Under the pieces are notes generated by a model. It saw only the letters and a program-made list of their open reading frames with translations. It searched no databases and was not told the origin of the DNA. A program made the translations under genes and the position numbers. From JAFGLZ01 sp964622545 (GTDB lineage Bacteria > Planctomycetota > Phycisphaerae > UBA1845 > JAFGLZ01), in contig CAZUQM010000038.1 of assembly GCA_964622545.1 (NCBI GenBank), positions 5,931 through 69,930 of the forward strand: a stretch of DNA of 64,000 nucleotides, given 5' to 3'. Below, one piece after another: positions 24,167 to 33,439 of this stretch. How positions within the stretch are numbered: the first letter of the stretch is position 1; the number at the start of each line of letters is the position of its first letter.

Positions 24167-24826
24167 TCACCGCGGCCCGCGGTCCTCGAAGGGGCGGTTG
24201 TAGGTGGGCGGCGGTCCGAGCTCGCGACGGAGCTCGCCGAGCATGGCCAGGACGTGGGCCTTGTCGCGTTTGGCCCGGAAGGTGCCCTGAATCTGGGCCT
24301 GTCCGAGCAGGTCCTTGGGCCGCCCCGATCGTCGGAGGGGGGCCAGCTCGCCCGATTCGATCTTGCCGCGGATCCGCGAGCCGAACCATTCTTCTTTGAA
24401 CGTCAGGAAGCCGGCGCCCTCGTAGCTGATGCTGACGGGGCCGGTGCCGATGACGTAGCAGAACGTCGCGTTGCACTGCGTGCTCTCGACGAACGTCCGC
24501 CCGGGAATGGGCTTCCAGAAGGCGTTGACGTGGACCACCTGGCGGATGAGCTGGGACGGGTCCTGCTTGCTGGGTCGGACGCTGCGTAGGATGAGGTCAA
24601 GGCTGCCGCGGGCATCCAGGCTGTAGTAGGCCTCGTCGAACTGCTCGTAGAGCTCGCTCGGGGGCTGGTCGGGCTTGAACGAGCGGATGCGGAGTTCGGT
24701 CTTGTGGCGCGTGCACCCGGACGCGAGCGTCATCAGGCCGAGGATCAGAAGGCCGTATCGTGGCGCCTGACGACCACGGGGACGCAGGACCGATCGTCGA
24801 TTGCTTCGTGGCCGGCTAGAGGTCAT
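24167..24826 (-). CDS. Lipoprotein of unknown function
   Basis: The protein has 219 residues from the ATG at 24826, which overlaps the last 11 bases of the upstream amidohydrolase. A basic N-terminus and LLILGLMTLASGC give a lipoprotein signal. The mature part has segments such as ELYEQFDEAYYSLDARGSLDLILRS and YEGAGFLTFKEEW but no domain that I recognise. The overlap indicates co-expression with the amidohydrolase. An unusually long Arg-rich stretch precedes the hydrophobic core. Confidence 0.78.
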   Translation of the reverse strand: MTSSRPRSNRRSVLRPRGRQAPRYGLLILGLMTLASGCTRHKTELRIRSFKPDQPPSELYEQFDEAYYSLDARGSLDLILRSVRPSKQDPSQLIRQVVHVNAFWKPIPGRTFVESTQCNATFCYVIGTGPVSISYEGAGFLTFKEEWFGSRIRGKIESGELAPLRRSGRPKDLLGQAQIQGTFRAKRDKAHVLAMLGELRRELGPPPTYNRPFEDRGPR

Positions 24827-25727
24827 CGTCCAAGACGCTCCCGTCTCGGTCGTCGTCGGGCTCGGCGGGCGCCTCGATACCGAGGACCCCGAGGGCGTTG
24901 TGCTCGGCGATGGCCCGCAGCCGCTCACGTGGGATCACGGGCAGGCTGGTGCCGTGGACGATCTGATTGACGCTGTAGAGGGCTTCCAGACAGGCGGTGG
25001 CCGTGGCGTAGGGGAACCCGCTGCCGAACAGCAGCTTGTCGATCACGCCCTGTTCGTAGGCGGCCAGCAGGACGTTGTAGGCCGTCCAGGGCTGCCGCAA
25101 GAGGCCGCTGATGTCGGCGTAGACGTTCGGTTGCTTGGCCAGCAGCATGACGCACTCGTGAAACCACGGGAAGCCCATCTGGGCGACGACGATCTTGAGG
25201 TCGGGCAGCTCGCGCGCGATCTCGTCGAGGAGCAGCGGCCGGCCATACTCCAGCTTGGCCTCGCGTGAGGGACACGCCGCGTAGTGGAAGCACACGGGCA
25301 GGCTGGATTCACAAGCCTCGGCATAGACGCGCATCGCGCCCGTGCTGGAGGGGTGGAAGTCTTGCGCGGCGGGTGCGACGGCGATGCCGGACAGCCCGAG
25401 TTCGTCGCGCGCTCGCCGGGTCTCCTCGATCGCCAGGACGGGATCGGCCGGGTCGACGGCCGCAAAGCCGATGCAGCGATCCGCCTGGGACTTCACGTAC
25501 TGGGCGATGAATTCGTTCGGAACGTGGCAATCCAGGTACGCGCTGCGAAAGCCGATGATGACGGCCTTGTCGACGCGCTGGCAGGCAGCTTGATGCTCTT
25601 CGGGACCGGCCTGAGGAAGCTCTGCCGGGGCGAGCCGGACGCTGCCGGGCCCGGACACCTGACCGAATCGAGCCTTGCCGAGCTGCTCCGGCGATCGCCA
25701 GAGATGGGTATGACAGTCGATGATCAT
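24816..25727 (-). CDS. Amidohydrolase 2-family TIM-barrel protein
   Basis: The protein has 303 residues from the ATG at 25727. It opens MIIDCHTHLW, the metal-binding HxH of the amidohydrolase-2 group, then VCFHYAACP (third His), VVAQMGFPWFHECVMLL and LLFGSGFPYATA, where most relatives have a metal Asp (GSDxP); here the residue is Gly. That may reduce or change activity. The family includes decarboxylases and lactonases acting on small carboxylates in the cytoplasm. It overlaps the downstream lipoprotein gene. Confidence 0.85.
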   Translation of the reverse strand: MIIDCHTHLWRSPEQLGKARFGQVSGPGSVRLAPAELPQAGPEEHQAACQRVDKAVIIGFRSAYLDCHVPNEFIAQYVKSQADRCIGFAAVDPADPVLAIEETRRARDELGLSGIAVAPAAQDFHPSSTGAMRVYAEACESSLPVCFHYAACPSREAKLEYGRPLLLDEIARELPDLKIVVAQMGFPWFHECVMLLAKQPNVYADISGLLRQPWTAYNVLLAAYEQGVIDKLLFGSGFPYATATACLEALYSVNQIVHGTSLPVIPRERLRAIAEHNALGVLGIEAPAEPDDDRDGSVLDDDL

Positions 25728-25829
25728 AGGCAGAAGCAATCCAATCCGCACGTCCGAATTCGGGGGTTGGTAGGCATTCGCTTATAGCATCCCACGGCGA
25801 GGAGCGTCAAGCCGAAGAGCGCGGTGGAG

Positions 25830-26133
25830 TCACGGTACCCGCCACGGTAGCCGGGCGGCGGGAGGATGACGCGGGGAGACGGTGGTGGGCGCTGGGCCCG
25901 AGGGGCGGGACGCTTGATAGCGGCGACGACGCCGGGGCAGCAGCGCACCGAGGCCGAAGAGAGCAACCGCGCTTGGTTCGAGCGGCAACATGATCGTGTC
26001 GTGGGGTGGCGATAGTGAGGCTGTCCAAGATGATCGAGCCGTTGGCGGCGTCATCGGCGTCGATCCTGTAGTAAGGGCGTCTGAGGTGGGCATAGCTGTT
26101 CATGCTCACGGAGCCGTTGATCAGCCATGGCAT
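25830..26133 (-). pseudogene. Decayed remnant of a PEP-CTERM-type secreted protein
   Basis: On the minus strand one frame reads RIDADDAANGSIILDSLTIAT, then is overtaken by another frame reading LPLEPSAVALFGLGALLPRRRRR, which is a PEP-CTERM-like tail (Glu-Pro, hydrophobic run, Arg cluster). Joined, they would make a plausible protein end; as written, a frameshift separates them and the upstream part is missing. Sequencing error is possible. The remainder of the 668 bp between 25728 and 26395 shows nothing except the terminator of the next gene. Confidence 0.45.
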
Positions 26134-26310
26134 GACAGATCCTCCCCCTTTCTGGCCAGAGGTGGTACGCGTGGCCAGGGCGATATCTCGCGAGCCGAGA
26201 CACCGACGCTGTTGACCCCCTCGGACATGCCAGGAGGAGCACAGGGCTCCCCTGAGCTGACTTTGGTGAGACCTGGGACTACCTGGGTAGGGGGCGGAAC
26301 AGTCGGCTGC

Positions 26311-26346
26311 AAAGAAAAGAAGCCCCCTGGTCGGCCCAGGGGGCTT
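26311..26346 (-). terminator. Intrinsic terminator of the PEP-CTERM gene
   Basis: A perfect 11 bp stem AAGCCCCCTGG / CCAGGGGGCTT with a 5-base loop (26320-26346) starts 50 bp after the stop at 26396. On the minus strand it is followed by CTTTTCTTT-like pyrimidines. Confidence 0.8.
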
Positions 26347-26395
26347 GTATGAGCGGAGGTAGGATTCTTGTGCTAAGAGCCTATGTGTTCAGGCT

Positions 26396-27430
26396 CTAGC
26401 TGCGGCGACGGCGGGCGAGGCTCAGCAGAGCACCACCGATGCCGAAGACCGCGACGGTGGCGGGCTCGGGGATCGCCCCGACGATCGTGTCGTACAGATC
26501 GATCGAAGCATTCGAGATCGCCACGTTGCCATCGAACGCGTAGTTGAAGTTGACCTTGTAGTAGTCGTTCTTGGAGCCGTCGTAGGTGTTGATGTTCTCG
26601 GAGCCGCTCGTGGTGAACGGGATCTCGATGGCATCGCCACCGGCGAGGTCGGCGAGGTCCGTGCTGAGGTGCACGGCGACGTCCTTCGGATAGATGCCGC
26701 TATCCTGGACACCGAGCTCGGTCAGAGTGACGGTGCTGAGGTACGGGATCGCCTCATTCAGCGACTCGTTGAAGTTGACGAGCGTGCCAAGGCCGATCGT
26801 GAACAGGCCGAGCACCTCCATCTCGCCAGTGACGCTGGCCGAAAGGCTGGCCGAGACATTGCCCGAACCGAGGGCCGTGTAGGTGGCCTGGCCGATCGGC
26901 GCGACGTTGAACTGACCATCAGGACCGATCAGAACTGGGCTCGGGATGCTCAGGTCGAGGGTGTTGATCGAGCCGGAGGCGTCGAGACGCAGCTCGACGG
27001 GCACGAGGCCGATGACCTCACCGTTCAGGGTGACTTGATCAAGGGCAACGCCCTGGGCCGAACCGCCGAGGCCGTCGACGGACAGGTTCGACAGCGAGGC
27101 ATCGTCCAGCGTGGTGAACAGGCGCTCGAAACCGACCGTCGCCGAGCCGTCCGGATCCTTGTTGACATTGATCGTGTCAGGATTCGTGCCGATGCCAACG
27201 GTCTGATTGTTGAAGCTGATGCTCACGCTCGCCCAGGTGCTGACGGGCCAACCGACCCAGCTGTAATAGGTACCACTACCGCTCAGGGTAGCAGAACCGC
27301 CGGCTGTGATGTCGGCTGTCAGCGACTGGCTCGCTCCATCGAAGTTCACCCCATACGATCCCAAGTCCGCGTACGCGCCGCTCGCGAGACCCACAACTAG
27401 TGCAACAGCTATAGCAGTAACCTTCCCCAT
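26396..27430 (-). CDS. PEP-CTERM sorted secreted protein
   Basis: The protein has 344 residues from the ATG at 27430, which has AGGAGG 8 bases upstream. A signal peptide ends ASGAYADLG. The body is a Ser/Thr/Gly-rich beta protein of low Cys content, typical of exported matrix or surface proteins. The end reads IPEPATVAVFGIGGALLSLARRRRS: the PEP motif, a membrane helix and a basic tail, the substrate signal of exosortase. The exosortase gene is not in this window. Expression is likely governed by the strong promoter and long leader upstream. Confidence 0.93.
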   Translation of the reverse strand: MGKVTAIAVALVVGLASGAYADLGSYGVNFDGASQSLTADITAGGSATLSGSGTYYSWVGWPVSTWASVSISFNNQTVGIGTNPDTINVNKDPDGSATVGFERLFTTLDDASLSNLSVDGLGGSAQGVALDQVTLNGEVIGLVPVELRLDASGSINTLDLSIPSPVLIGPDGQFNVAPIGQATYTALGSGNVSASLSASVTGEMEVLGLFTIGLGTLVNFNESLNEAIPYLSTVTLTELGVQDSGIYPKDVAVHLSTDLADLAGGDAIEIPFTTSGSENINTYDGSKNDYYKVNFNYAFDGNVAISNASIDLYDTIVGAIPEPATVAVFGIGGALLSLARRRRS

Positions 27431-27618
27431 CACAAGAACCTCCTCTCAAAAGACCCTTTCACTCCTACGGCTATAGAGGTTGGCAGCACAACAACAGCCT
27501 CGCAAGGCTTAAGCCGCTACCTGGCGATGTGACTTGTCGAAGCAAGGAGTAACTTGAGAAATGAACCCTCTCCCCTTCGACTTCCCCATAGACCTCCTGC
27601 CGCTCTCCCTTACTGATA
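27431..27618 (-). promoter_or_regulatory. Long structured 5' leader of the PEP-CTERM gene
   Basis: About 185 bases lie between the predicted promoter and the ATG. On the minus strand GGTAGC pairs with GCTGCC around an inner perfect hairpin AGCCT-TGCG-AGGCT, with a GGCTTAAGCC palindrome overlapping it as an alternative pairing. This is the kind of leader in which a riboswitch or protein-binding element could sit. I could not match it to a known class. Confidence 0.45.
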
Positions 27619-27621
27619 CGT

Positions 27622-27650
27622 ATTGTGACCGGGAGCCGAAGGGATGTCAA
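27622..27650 (-). promoter_or_regulatory. Sigma-70-type promoter of the PEP-CTERM gene
   Basis: The minus strand has TTGACA at 27650-27645, a 17-base spacer, and CACAAT at 27627-27622. The -35 is perfect and the -10 matches 4 of 6. The rest of the spacer up to 27977 holds only an AT-rich patch with AGTAT-ataag-ATACT at 27744-27758 and no gene. Confidence 0.55.
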
Positions 27651-27977
27651 CAACAAAATCCTAGTTCACACAAACTTCATCCTCTGCCTTGACGGCTGCC
27701 GGCGGTCGATCGATCGCGGACAGGCCTGGGGCTGGGCCGGTGTAGTATATAAGATACTGTAATTATGTTACTTATGATTCGGGCATGGCGTGCTCGCACC
27801 AGCCCCGAGGTCATCTGGGCAGGCCAGATTGAACACGAAAAGAATTGCCGAGATTTCCAGGCGAGGCCTGCCTGCGGTGGTCCCTCTGAACGATCGCGAA
27901 GTGAATGGGATCGGGGGCAGATGGGCTCACGCCGAGGTGTCCGTTTGGGGCGGGCCTATCGCGGCCAACGGTGCCGA

Positions 27978-29969
27978 CTACGACGGATCAGGAGCCGGAA
28001 GGCTCGTGGGATCATTTCCGCTTGTCCGTTTCAGAAGCCGCCTGGCCTCCAACAGCCTCCTTCGCAAGGTTTCGTGCGTGGGATGCAGCTCGGCGAGGGT
28101 CTGAAACATGACCGCGGCGGCCTTCAGCGACTGCCTATCCCTCCTCGCCTTGCCGTAGGCGAGCGTGGCCTCGGCCACGTCAAGATTCACCTGGGAGCCC
28201 GCTCGACGGAGCATCAGCTTCATCGCCTGATCGGCTGAGGGTAGATCGTTCGCCTTGACAAAAGCCTGAACCATCGACGCTAGCAGCAGCGGGCCGACCG
28301 GCTCGTCCCGATCCAGTATCCTTCGGCCGTAGTGAGCGGCTTTGTCAAGGTTCGTCTGATCTCTGTAATAGGTGAAGAGGCACGTCATCGCCCAGGGATG
28401 AAGGGCATGGTCGTAGCTGTCGTCGGCCAAGGCCCTCTCGATATCCTTGATGGCCTCGGCCATCAGGTCGTCCCGCCCCGCGGCGCCGCAGGCACCGGCA
28501 TAGCTGAACAGCATGTAGTCGTGTGCGGGCGGACGGTAGCCGAACCAGTTGACGTTGGCGAGGATCGCCAAGGCCGCCGCCAGCCCACATCGCCCGGCCA
28601 CGCGTCGGAGGTCACGTCGCCCTGCAACGCGTTGGGCCGTGTCGATGAGGGCCCAGGCTACCAACGGCATGAGCAGATAGACGAAGGGGAGTCGATAGCG
28701 TGCGTTGACCACGAAGAACGCCCCCGGCAAGGCCAGCGTGAGGATCATGGCCATGTAGTAGACGGCCGGGGCCGACAGCCTCTCGCGATAGGCGAGCATG
28801 ACGAAGCCGACCACCCCGATGGGCCCGATGATGCCGAAGTGCAGCCAGCTTAGCGTGCTGAGTAGACCGCTGAAGCGGAGCAGGTAGTTCAGGTCCTTGT
28901 TGCTGGGGTACTCGTAGGCGTTGAAGATCCAGCAGAGGCGTTTGAGGGTGTCACGGGCGAACTTGCCGGGATACCGTCGCAGGTAGTCCATCGTCAGGCG
29001 GACGTAGAACCTCTCGGCCTCGGCGTAGGTCGGCGAACCGCCCATGTGTTTCGCCGCATAGAGATAAGCCGCCTGGAAGCCTTCGTCCCATTTGACCCAA
29101 GGATCGTTGAGGTCGAGACCCGGATTGCTTTGCCGCAAGTCGACCTTGGGCGAGATCGCGTTCTTGCCGTCCGAGGTGGGGTTGTTGGCCACGTAGAGGT
29201 TGTAGCCTCCGAAGAACGCGATCAAGACGGGGTCGTTGGCCACAACGGCGTTGCGGATGGTGACCGGCGCGATCGCGCCCGTCGTACCGAGCAAGAGCAG
29301 CAGGGCACGGACCGCGCCGAACCGGAGCCAGCCCGATGGTCTGGCCGACTCGGCGGCTTGGCGTTGCCTCGACACCAGAAGAATCAGTACCCCGCACACC
29401 GGCGCGAAGGCGAGGATGTTCGGTCGCGTGATCGCGCCGAGCCCAATCAGCAAACCGGCCAGGAGCCATTTGCCCAGGGACCTGTCGTCCACGGCCACCA
29501 GGACGTACGCCAGGAGCAGGTACATCAGACAGGCCAGCGAGACGTCGAGCAGCTCGGCGCTGAAGAAGATGAACGTCCAGAAGACGCTTGCGAGGATGCC
29601 GGCGAGCACGGCCACGCCGAAGGACAGCAGGCGGTCGGCGATCGCGTAGACCAAAACGGGGCAGAGGCTCACCAGGCAGATCTGCACGATGCGGGCACGG
29701 TCCGTGTCCACGCCCACGAGGCGGTAGAGCATGCCGAGGGCGTACGAATAGAACGGGGCCTTGACCGGCGCGTTGGGGGGGAGGGCCCCCTCGCAGACGG
29801 CCACGGCTACCTCGTGCTGGGACCGCTCGTCCAACATGATGAAGTGATACAGCGGGTTGTCGTGGGCATCCCAGACATAGCCGAGGCGCAGGGCCAAGGC
29901 CAGCACATAGACCGCCAAGGCTCCGAGCCACCAGGTGCGTCGACGGACTGGGTTGGGGGCTGATTTCAT
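27978..29969 (-). CDS. GT-C family membrane glycosyltransferase (ArnT/PMT-like)
   Basis: The protein has 663 residues from the ATG at 29969; an ATG at 30017 is possible but has no better ribosome site. About ten membrane helices occupy residues 15-520. The first extracytoplasmic loop carries FIMLDERSQHE, the acidic pair that GT-C enzymes of family GT39/83 use for catalysis with a polyprenyl-phosphate sugar donor. The C-terminal 140 residues are soluble and TPR-like (HYGRRILDRDEPVGPLLLASMVQAF). It probably glycosylates a lipid or surface protein in the inner membrane. The gene is divergent from the radical SAM gene. Confidence 0.85.
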   Translation of the reverse strand: MKSAPNPVRRRTWWLGALAVYVLALALRLGYVWDAHDNPLYHFIMLDERSQHEVAVAVCEGALPPNAPVKAPFYSYALGMLYRLVGVDTDRARIVQICLVSLCPVLVYAIADRLLSFGVAVLAGILASVFWTFIFFSAELLDVSLACLMYLLLAYVLVAVDDRSLGKWLLAGLLIGLGAITRPNILAFAPVCGVLILLVSRQRQAAESARPSGWLRFGAVRALLLLLGTTGAIAPVTIRNAVVANDPVLIAFFGGYNLYVANNPTSDGKNAISPKVDLRQSNPGLDLNDPWVKWDEGFQAAYLYAAKHMGGSPTYAEAERFYVRLTMDYLRRYPGKFARDTLKRLCWIFNAYEYPSNKDLNYLLRFSGLLSTLSWLHFGIIGPIGVVGFVMLAYRERLSAPAVYYMAMILTLALPGAFFVVNARYRLPFVYLLMPLVAWALIDTAQRVAGRRDLRRVAGRCGLAAALAILANVNWFGYRPPAHDYMLFSYAGACGAAGRDDLMAEAIKDIERALADDSYDHALHPWAMTCLFTYYRDQTNLDKAAHYGRRILDRDEPVGPLLLASMVQAFVKANDLPSADQAMKLMLRRAGSQVNLDVAEATLAYGKARRDRQSLKAAAVMFQTLAELHPTHETLRRRLLEARRLLKRTSGNDPTSLPAPDPS

Positions 29970-30408
29970 GGGCCGTGCAAGCTCACTCTCGATCGGGTTC
30001 CTGGCCAGGACCACCATTATGAGGATATGCGGTCGCGGGATCGAGGGACAGGGACGTCGGATCGGCCGGATCTGCGGCGTTGCCGGTGTTGAGCTGGGGC
30101 GCTCCGGATAGTAACCCTTCACACGGTCATGAGTTCGGGTGCGGTCTTGCCTTTTTGGCTCCAACGGCGTAGGCTTGTTCTCTTGTAGGCGGGCTAGGCA
30201 AGATGCCCAGCCTGGAAGCCGCCAGCTTGGCGCGGTGCTTGGCGGGCTGACGGAACCCAAGGACAACCTACGGCCGTGACTCCGGGCATGGGACGGATCG
30301 GTTCCCGCCTCCACGGAGTTTCTCCTGCTCTGGACGGAATCCAAAAGGGTGAGGGCCCCTTAGGGGCAGGGACCACAGCAGGGCTTGACCGAATCACAGG
30401 AACCCGAG
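29970..30408. other. Divergent spacer between glycosyltransferase and radical SAM genes
   Basis: No gene is supported in these 439 bases. The right part holds a short hairpin GCCCC-TTA-GGGGC at 30355-30367, just before the radical SAM start. Promoters for both genes are expected here but I see no convincing -35/-10 boxes, and I could not match the segment to a cobalamin riboswitch. Confidence 0.5.
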
Positions 30409-32202
30409 ATGGAACGTCCACTTCGAGATCGCGACGACGCCTTCGTACCCGTCGGTGAGTTTCTCGACACGAATCGCCGCATCGCCAGGCATCGGGACCT
30501 GGCCGAGATGCCCGTCGGTGTCTTCTACGCCTTCGACTACCGGACGCGCGTGGGGCCGTATAGCTACATCGATCGCTATCTGCCGCCGGCCGGTGCGCTG
30601 CAACTCGGCGGGACGATGAAGAACGCCGGCTTCGATCGGACGCGCGTCGTCCTCCAGCAGTGGTCGCCGAGGGTTCGACCCAGCCGGAGCCGGATTGACG
30701 GCCGACCGCTCCAGATCGTCATGATCTCGGCCATGCAGATCCACAGCGAGCCGGCGTACAAGCTCGTGGCGGATGCGTGCAAGCTGGAGGCGTCGGAGCG
30801 GCCTCTGATCGTGGTGGGCGGTCCCAAGCCGACCTACGAGCCGTGGGACTTCTTCGACCCGTCGGGCGGTCCGAGCGCGGATGTGGCGGTCACGGGCGAG
30901 GCCTTCGTCTTCATGCAACTGCTCGAGCGCCTCCTGGCCGAGCGGGGTCGGGACGAGTCGCTGCGGCAGGCCTTCCACCGGATGCGGCTTGAGGATCAGT
31001 TCAGCGACATCCCCGGTCTGGTCTACAAGGGGGAGGGCGAGTTGGACGGCCATCCGCGGCTGGTTGCCACGGAGGTGCCTCGCGTCATCCAGGATCTGGA
31101 CGAGTTCCCCTCGCCGACGGTGGCGCTTCGGTTGTTGGAGCCGCCTCACCGGCGGCACGAGATGGCCACGCAGCCCCTGCCGCGGGAGAAGGTGCGTCGT
31201 TACGTGAGCGTCGTACCCCTGCTGACGACCCAGGGCTGTCGGTTGAGCTGCCCCTATTGCCCGATCCCCGCGTACAACCACAGACAGTTTCGCCACAAGA
31301 GCCCCGAGGGCGTTCGGCAGGAGATCCAGGACGTGGCGGAGGATTTCGGGGTCACGAAGTTCTTCGGCACCGACGACAACTTCTTCAACAAGCGGCAGGT
31401 CACGGAGGATATCTTCCGCGGCATGGCGGAGGGTCGCATCAACGGGCGCAAGTTCCGCGACACGGTTTTCTTCGGCACCGAGGCCACGCTGACGGACGTC
31501 TATCGGCATCAGGACCTGCTGGATCTCGGCCGGGAGGGCGGCTTGCAGGCGCTCTGGTTCGGCATCGAGGACATGACGGCGGGTCTGGTTCGCAAGGGGC
31601 AGTCGGCCCAGAAGGTCGAGGAGCTCTTCCCGGTGTTGCGGTCGAAGGGCATCTTCCCCATGCCGATGCTGATGTACCACGACGACCAGCGCCTTTACGC
31701 GGGCAACCGTCTGAGCGGCATCATGGACCAGGTTCGGTTCTTGCGCGATCACGGGGCGGCGACCGTCCAGGTCACGTCGCTGATGCCGATGGTCGGCAGC
31801 AAGCTGTACGAGGTGTTGTTCGACCAGGGCGTTGTCGTCAGCCAGGTCGGCAGCCGGAAGGTGGCCGACTACCTCTATGACGGAAACCATGTCATCGCGT
31901 CACGGCACGCGTTCCCGTTCCAGCGCCAGATGGACATCTTTCGGGCCTACTACGCGTTCTACAATCCGATGACCATGCTGCGGAAGCTGGCCAGGCTCGG
32001 GGACCGGACGTATCGTCATGAGGTTATCTTCCAGATCACGGGCATGATCACCGTGTTCCAGTCGTTCTACCGCTCCCTCGGCTGGCTGAATCAACTGATG
32101 TGGGGCAAGATCCGGACGTACCGTGAACCGCCGAAGCCGATCTGGCGGATCGTTCCCCCCAAAGACCCGTCCGACCACTACCAGCGCAGCAAGAGCGCGT
32201 AG
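30409..32202 (+). CDS. B12-binding-type radical SAM protein
   Basis: The protein has 597 residues from the ATG at 30409, which has AGGA 8 bases upstream; a TTG 24 bases earlier is in frame but weaker. The N-terminal 250 residues resemble the cobalamin-binding layer of class B methyltransferases (IVMISAMQIHSEPAYKLVADACK, then PLIVVGGPKPTYEPWDFF, then DVAVTGEAFVFMQLLERLL). The radical SAM core has the CxxxCxxC cluster motif Cys277, Cys281, Cys284 in TTQGCRLSCPYCPIP, and FFGTDDNFF as a later barrel strand. Such enzymes methylate or rearrange lipids, sugars or cofactors. The substrate is unknown; the neighbouring GT-C enzyme hints at envelope lipids. Confidence 0.85.
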   Translation: MERPLRDRDDAFVPVGEFLDTNRRIARHRDLAEMPVGVFYAFDYRTRVGPYSYIDRYLPPAGALQLGGTMKNAGFDRTRVVLQQWSPRVRPSRSRIDGRPLQIVMISAMQIHSEPAYKLVADACKLEASERPLIVVGGPKPTYEPWDFFDPSGGPSADVAVTGEAFVFMQLLERLLAERGRDESLRQAFHRMRLEDQFSDIPGLVYKGEGELDGHPRLVATEVPRVIQDLDEFPSPTVALRLLEPPHRRHEMATQPLPREKVRRYVSVVPLLTTQGCRLSCPYCPIPAYNHRQFRHKSPEGVRQEIQDVAEDFGVTKFFGTDDNFFNKRQVTEDIFRGMAEGRINGRKFRDTVFFGTEATLTDVYRHQDLLDLGREGGLQALWFGIEDMTAGLVRKGQSAQKVEELFPVLRSKGIFPMPMLMYHDDQRLYAGNRLSGIMDQVRFLRDHGAATVQVTSLMPMVGSKLYEVLFDQGVVVSQVGSRKVADYLYDGNHVIASRHAFPFQRQMDIFRAYYAFYNPMTMLRKLARLGDRTYRHEVIFQITGMITVFQSFYRSLGWLNQLMWGKIRTYREPPKPIWRIVPPKDPSDHYQRSKSA

Positions 32203-32292
32203 CGCCGCCGGCGCAGATCCAACGGCCTGGCGCCGGTACCCTCGGTTCAGCCCGTGGCGTGCCCCGCGTGCTGGACTTTCTTCGATCTCCTC

Positions 32293-33252
32293 TTATCCCG
32301 TCTGAACCTGTGGCCGATTTACGCTCTCCAAGGCGTCTAGCAGTCCCCGCATGTATCCGACCGCCCAGAGCCGACCGAGCATGGTGTAGCCCGGCTCGCC
32401 GTCGTCCTCCCCGACGAGTTGGGGGACGTGGTCGGGCCGCATGGGGCCGTCGAAGCCGACGTCGCGGTAGGCCCGCATCGCCCGGAACATGTCGGTCGGG
32501 CCGGTGTCGTGGAACGTCTCGACGAACCGCTCGGCGGAGCCGCGGATGTCGCGAAAGTGCACGTAGTGGATATGCTCGGCGAAGCGGCGGATGGTCGCGG
32601 GCAGGTCGACGCCCATCTCGAGGAAACACCCCTGACAGAAGCAGATGCCGTTGGCTGGGCTCGGGACCATGGCGACGACCCGCTCGAAGGCGTCGGGGCT
32701 GGTGATGATTCGCGTCACGCCGCGAAGGGGCGAGACGGGCGGATCGTCGGCGTGGAGGGCGAGCTTGACGCCGGCGGCCTCGGCCACGGGCACCACGCGC
32801 TCGAGGAAGTAGCGCAGGTGGTCCCACATCTGCTCTTCGGTCTGCGGCGGCACGGGGTCGATGGGCAGGCTCTCGGCCTGGTCGATGTCGAAGCCGCTAA
32901 CCCGGGCCCCGCCCCGTTCCGGGAGGGTGAAGGAGGTCCGCGACCAGTCGCTACCGGCCATGAAGTTGTAGCAGAGCACCTCGACGCCGGTATGGCCCAT
33001 GTTGCGGATCAGCTCGCTGATGGCGTCGATCTCCTCGTCGCGGCCTGACGCGCCGATCTTGATGTGGTCCATCGGCACGTAGCCCTCGATGACGGACAGA
33101 CGGAGGCGGACTGCGGCGACGCGATCGCGCAAGGCTCGGAGCTCGGCGGGATCCTGCCCCGGGTATCGGGCGACGACGTCGGTGGCGCCGACCTGGGCGG
33201 CGAGTTGGAGGTTTTCGTCGGTCATGGGTGTGACGACCAGCGTGATTCGCAT
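32293..33252 (-). CDS. uxuA: Mannonate dehydratase family protein
   Basis: The protein has 319 residues, slightly shorter than enterobacterial UxuA. It shows the family motifs LALHADDPPVSPLRGVTRI, NGICFCQGCFLEMG, HYVHFRDIRGS and MRPDHVPQLVGEDDGEPGY, which contribute metal and substrate residues. UxuA converts D-mannonate to 2-keto-3-deoxygluconate in glucuronate breakdown. The symbol is by family; a related sugar-acid dehydratase is possible. The stop lies 91 bp from the convergent radical SAM gene. Confidence 0.85.
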   Translation of the reverse strand: MRITLVVTPMTDENLQLAAQVGATDVVARYPGQDPAELRALRDRVAAVRLRLSVIEGYVPMDHIKIGASGRDEEIDAISELIRNMGHTGVEVLCYNFMAGSDWSRTSFTLPERGGARVSGFDIDQAESLPIDPVPPQTEEQMWDHLRYFLERVVPVAEAAGVKLALHADDPPVSPLRGVTRIITSPDAFERVVAMVPSPANGICFCQGCFLEMGVDLPATIRRFAEHIHYVHFRDIRGSAERFVETFHDTGPTDMFRAMRAYRDVGFDGPMRPDHVPQLVGEDDGEPGYTMLGRLWAVGYMRGLLDALESVNRPQVQTG

Positions 33253-33337
33253 GGCGGGTCCTCTCCGTGCGGGGCGCGCGTTCGGGTAGAGCGGAATCGA
33301 CCCTCAAAGGTAGCACCCGTTGTGGCCCCACGGCAAA

Positions 33338-33376
33338 CACAGACGGGCCGATCACCTCGAGGTGACCGACCCGTGA
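33338..33376 (-). terminator. Hairpin after the second Cys-tail protein gene
   Basis: CGGGCCGATCACCTCG faces CGAGGTGACCGACCCG: a 16 bp inverted repeat with two wobble positions, about 65-100 bp past the stop of the gene at 33440. A short T-rich run follows on the minus strand. It could also act between the two minus-strand genes as a processing site. Confidence 0.55.
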
Positions 33377-33439
33377 TGTGTCTTGCAGGCGCTCAGCACC
33401 AAGCTGCCCATGCGGCCGCGCCCAGCGCGTTCCTGCGTC

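Noticed and set aside
29970..30408. Cobalamin riboswitch before the B12-type radical SAM gene
   Set aside because: No B12-box (GCCACTG) or other consensus block was found; only a 5-bp hairpin is present.
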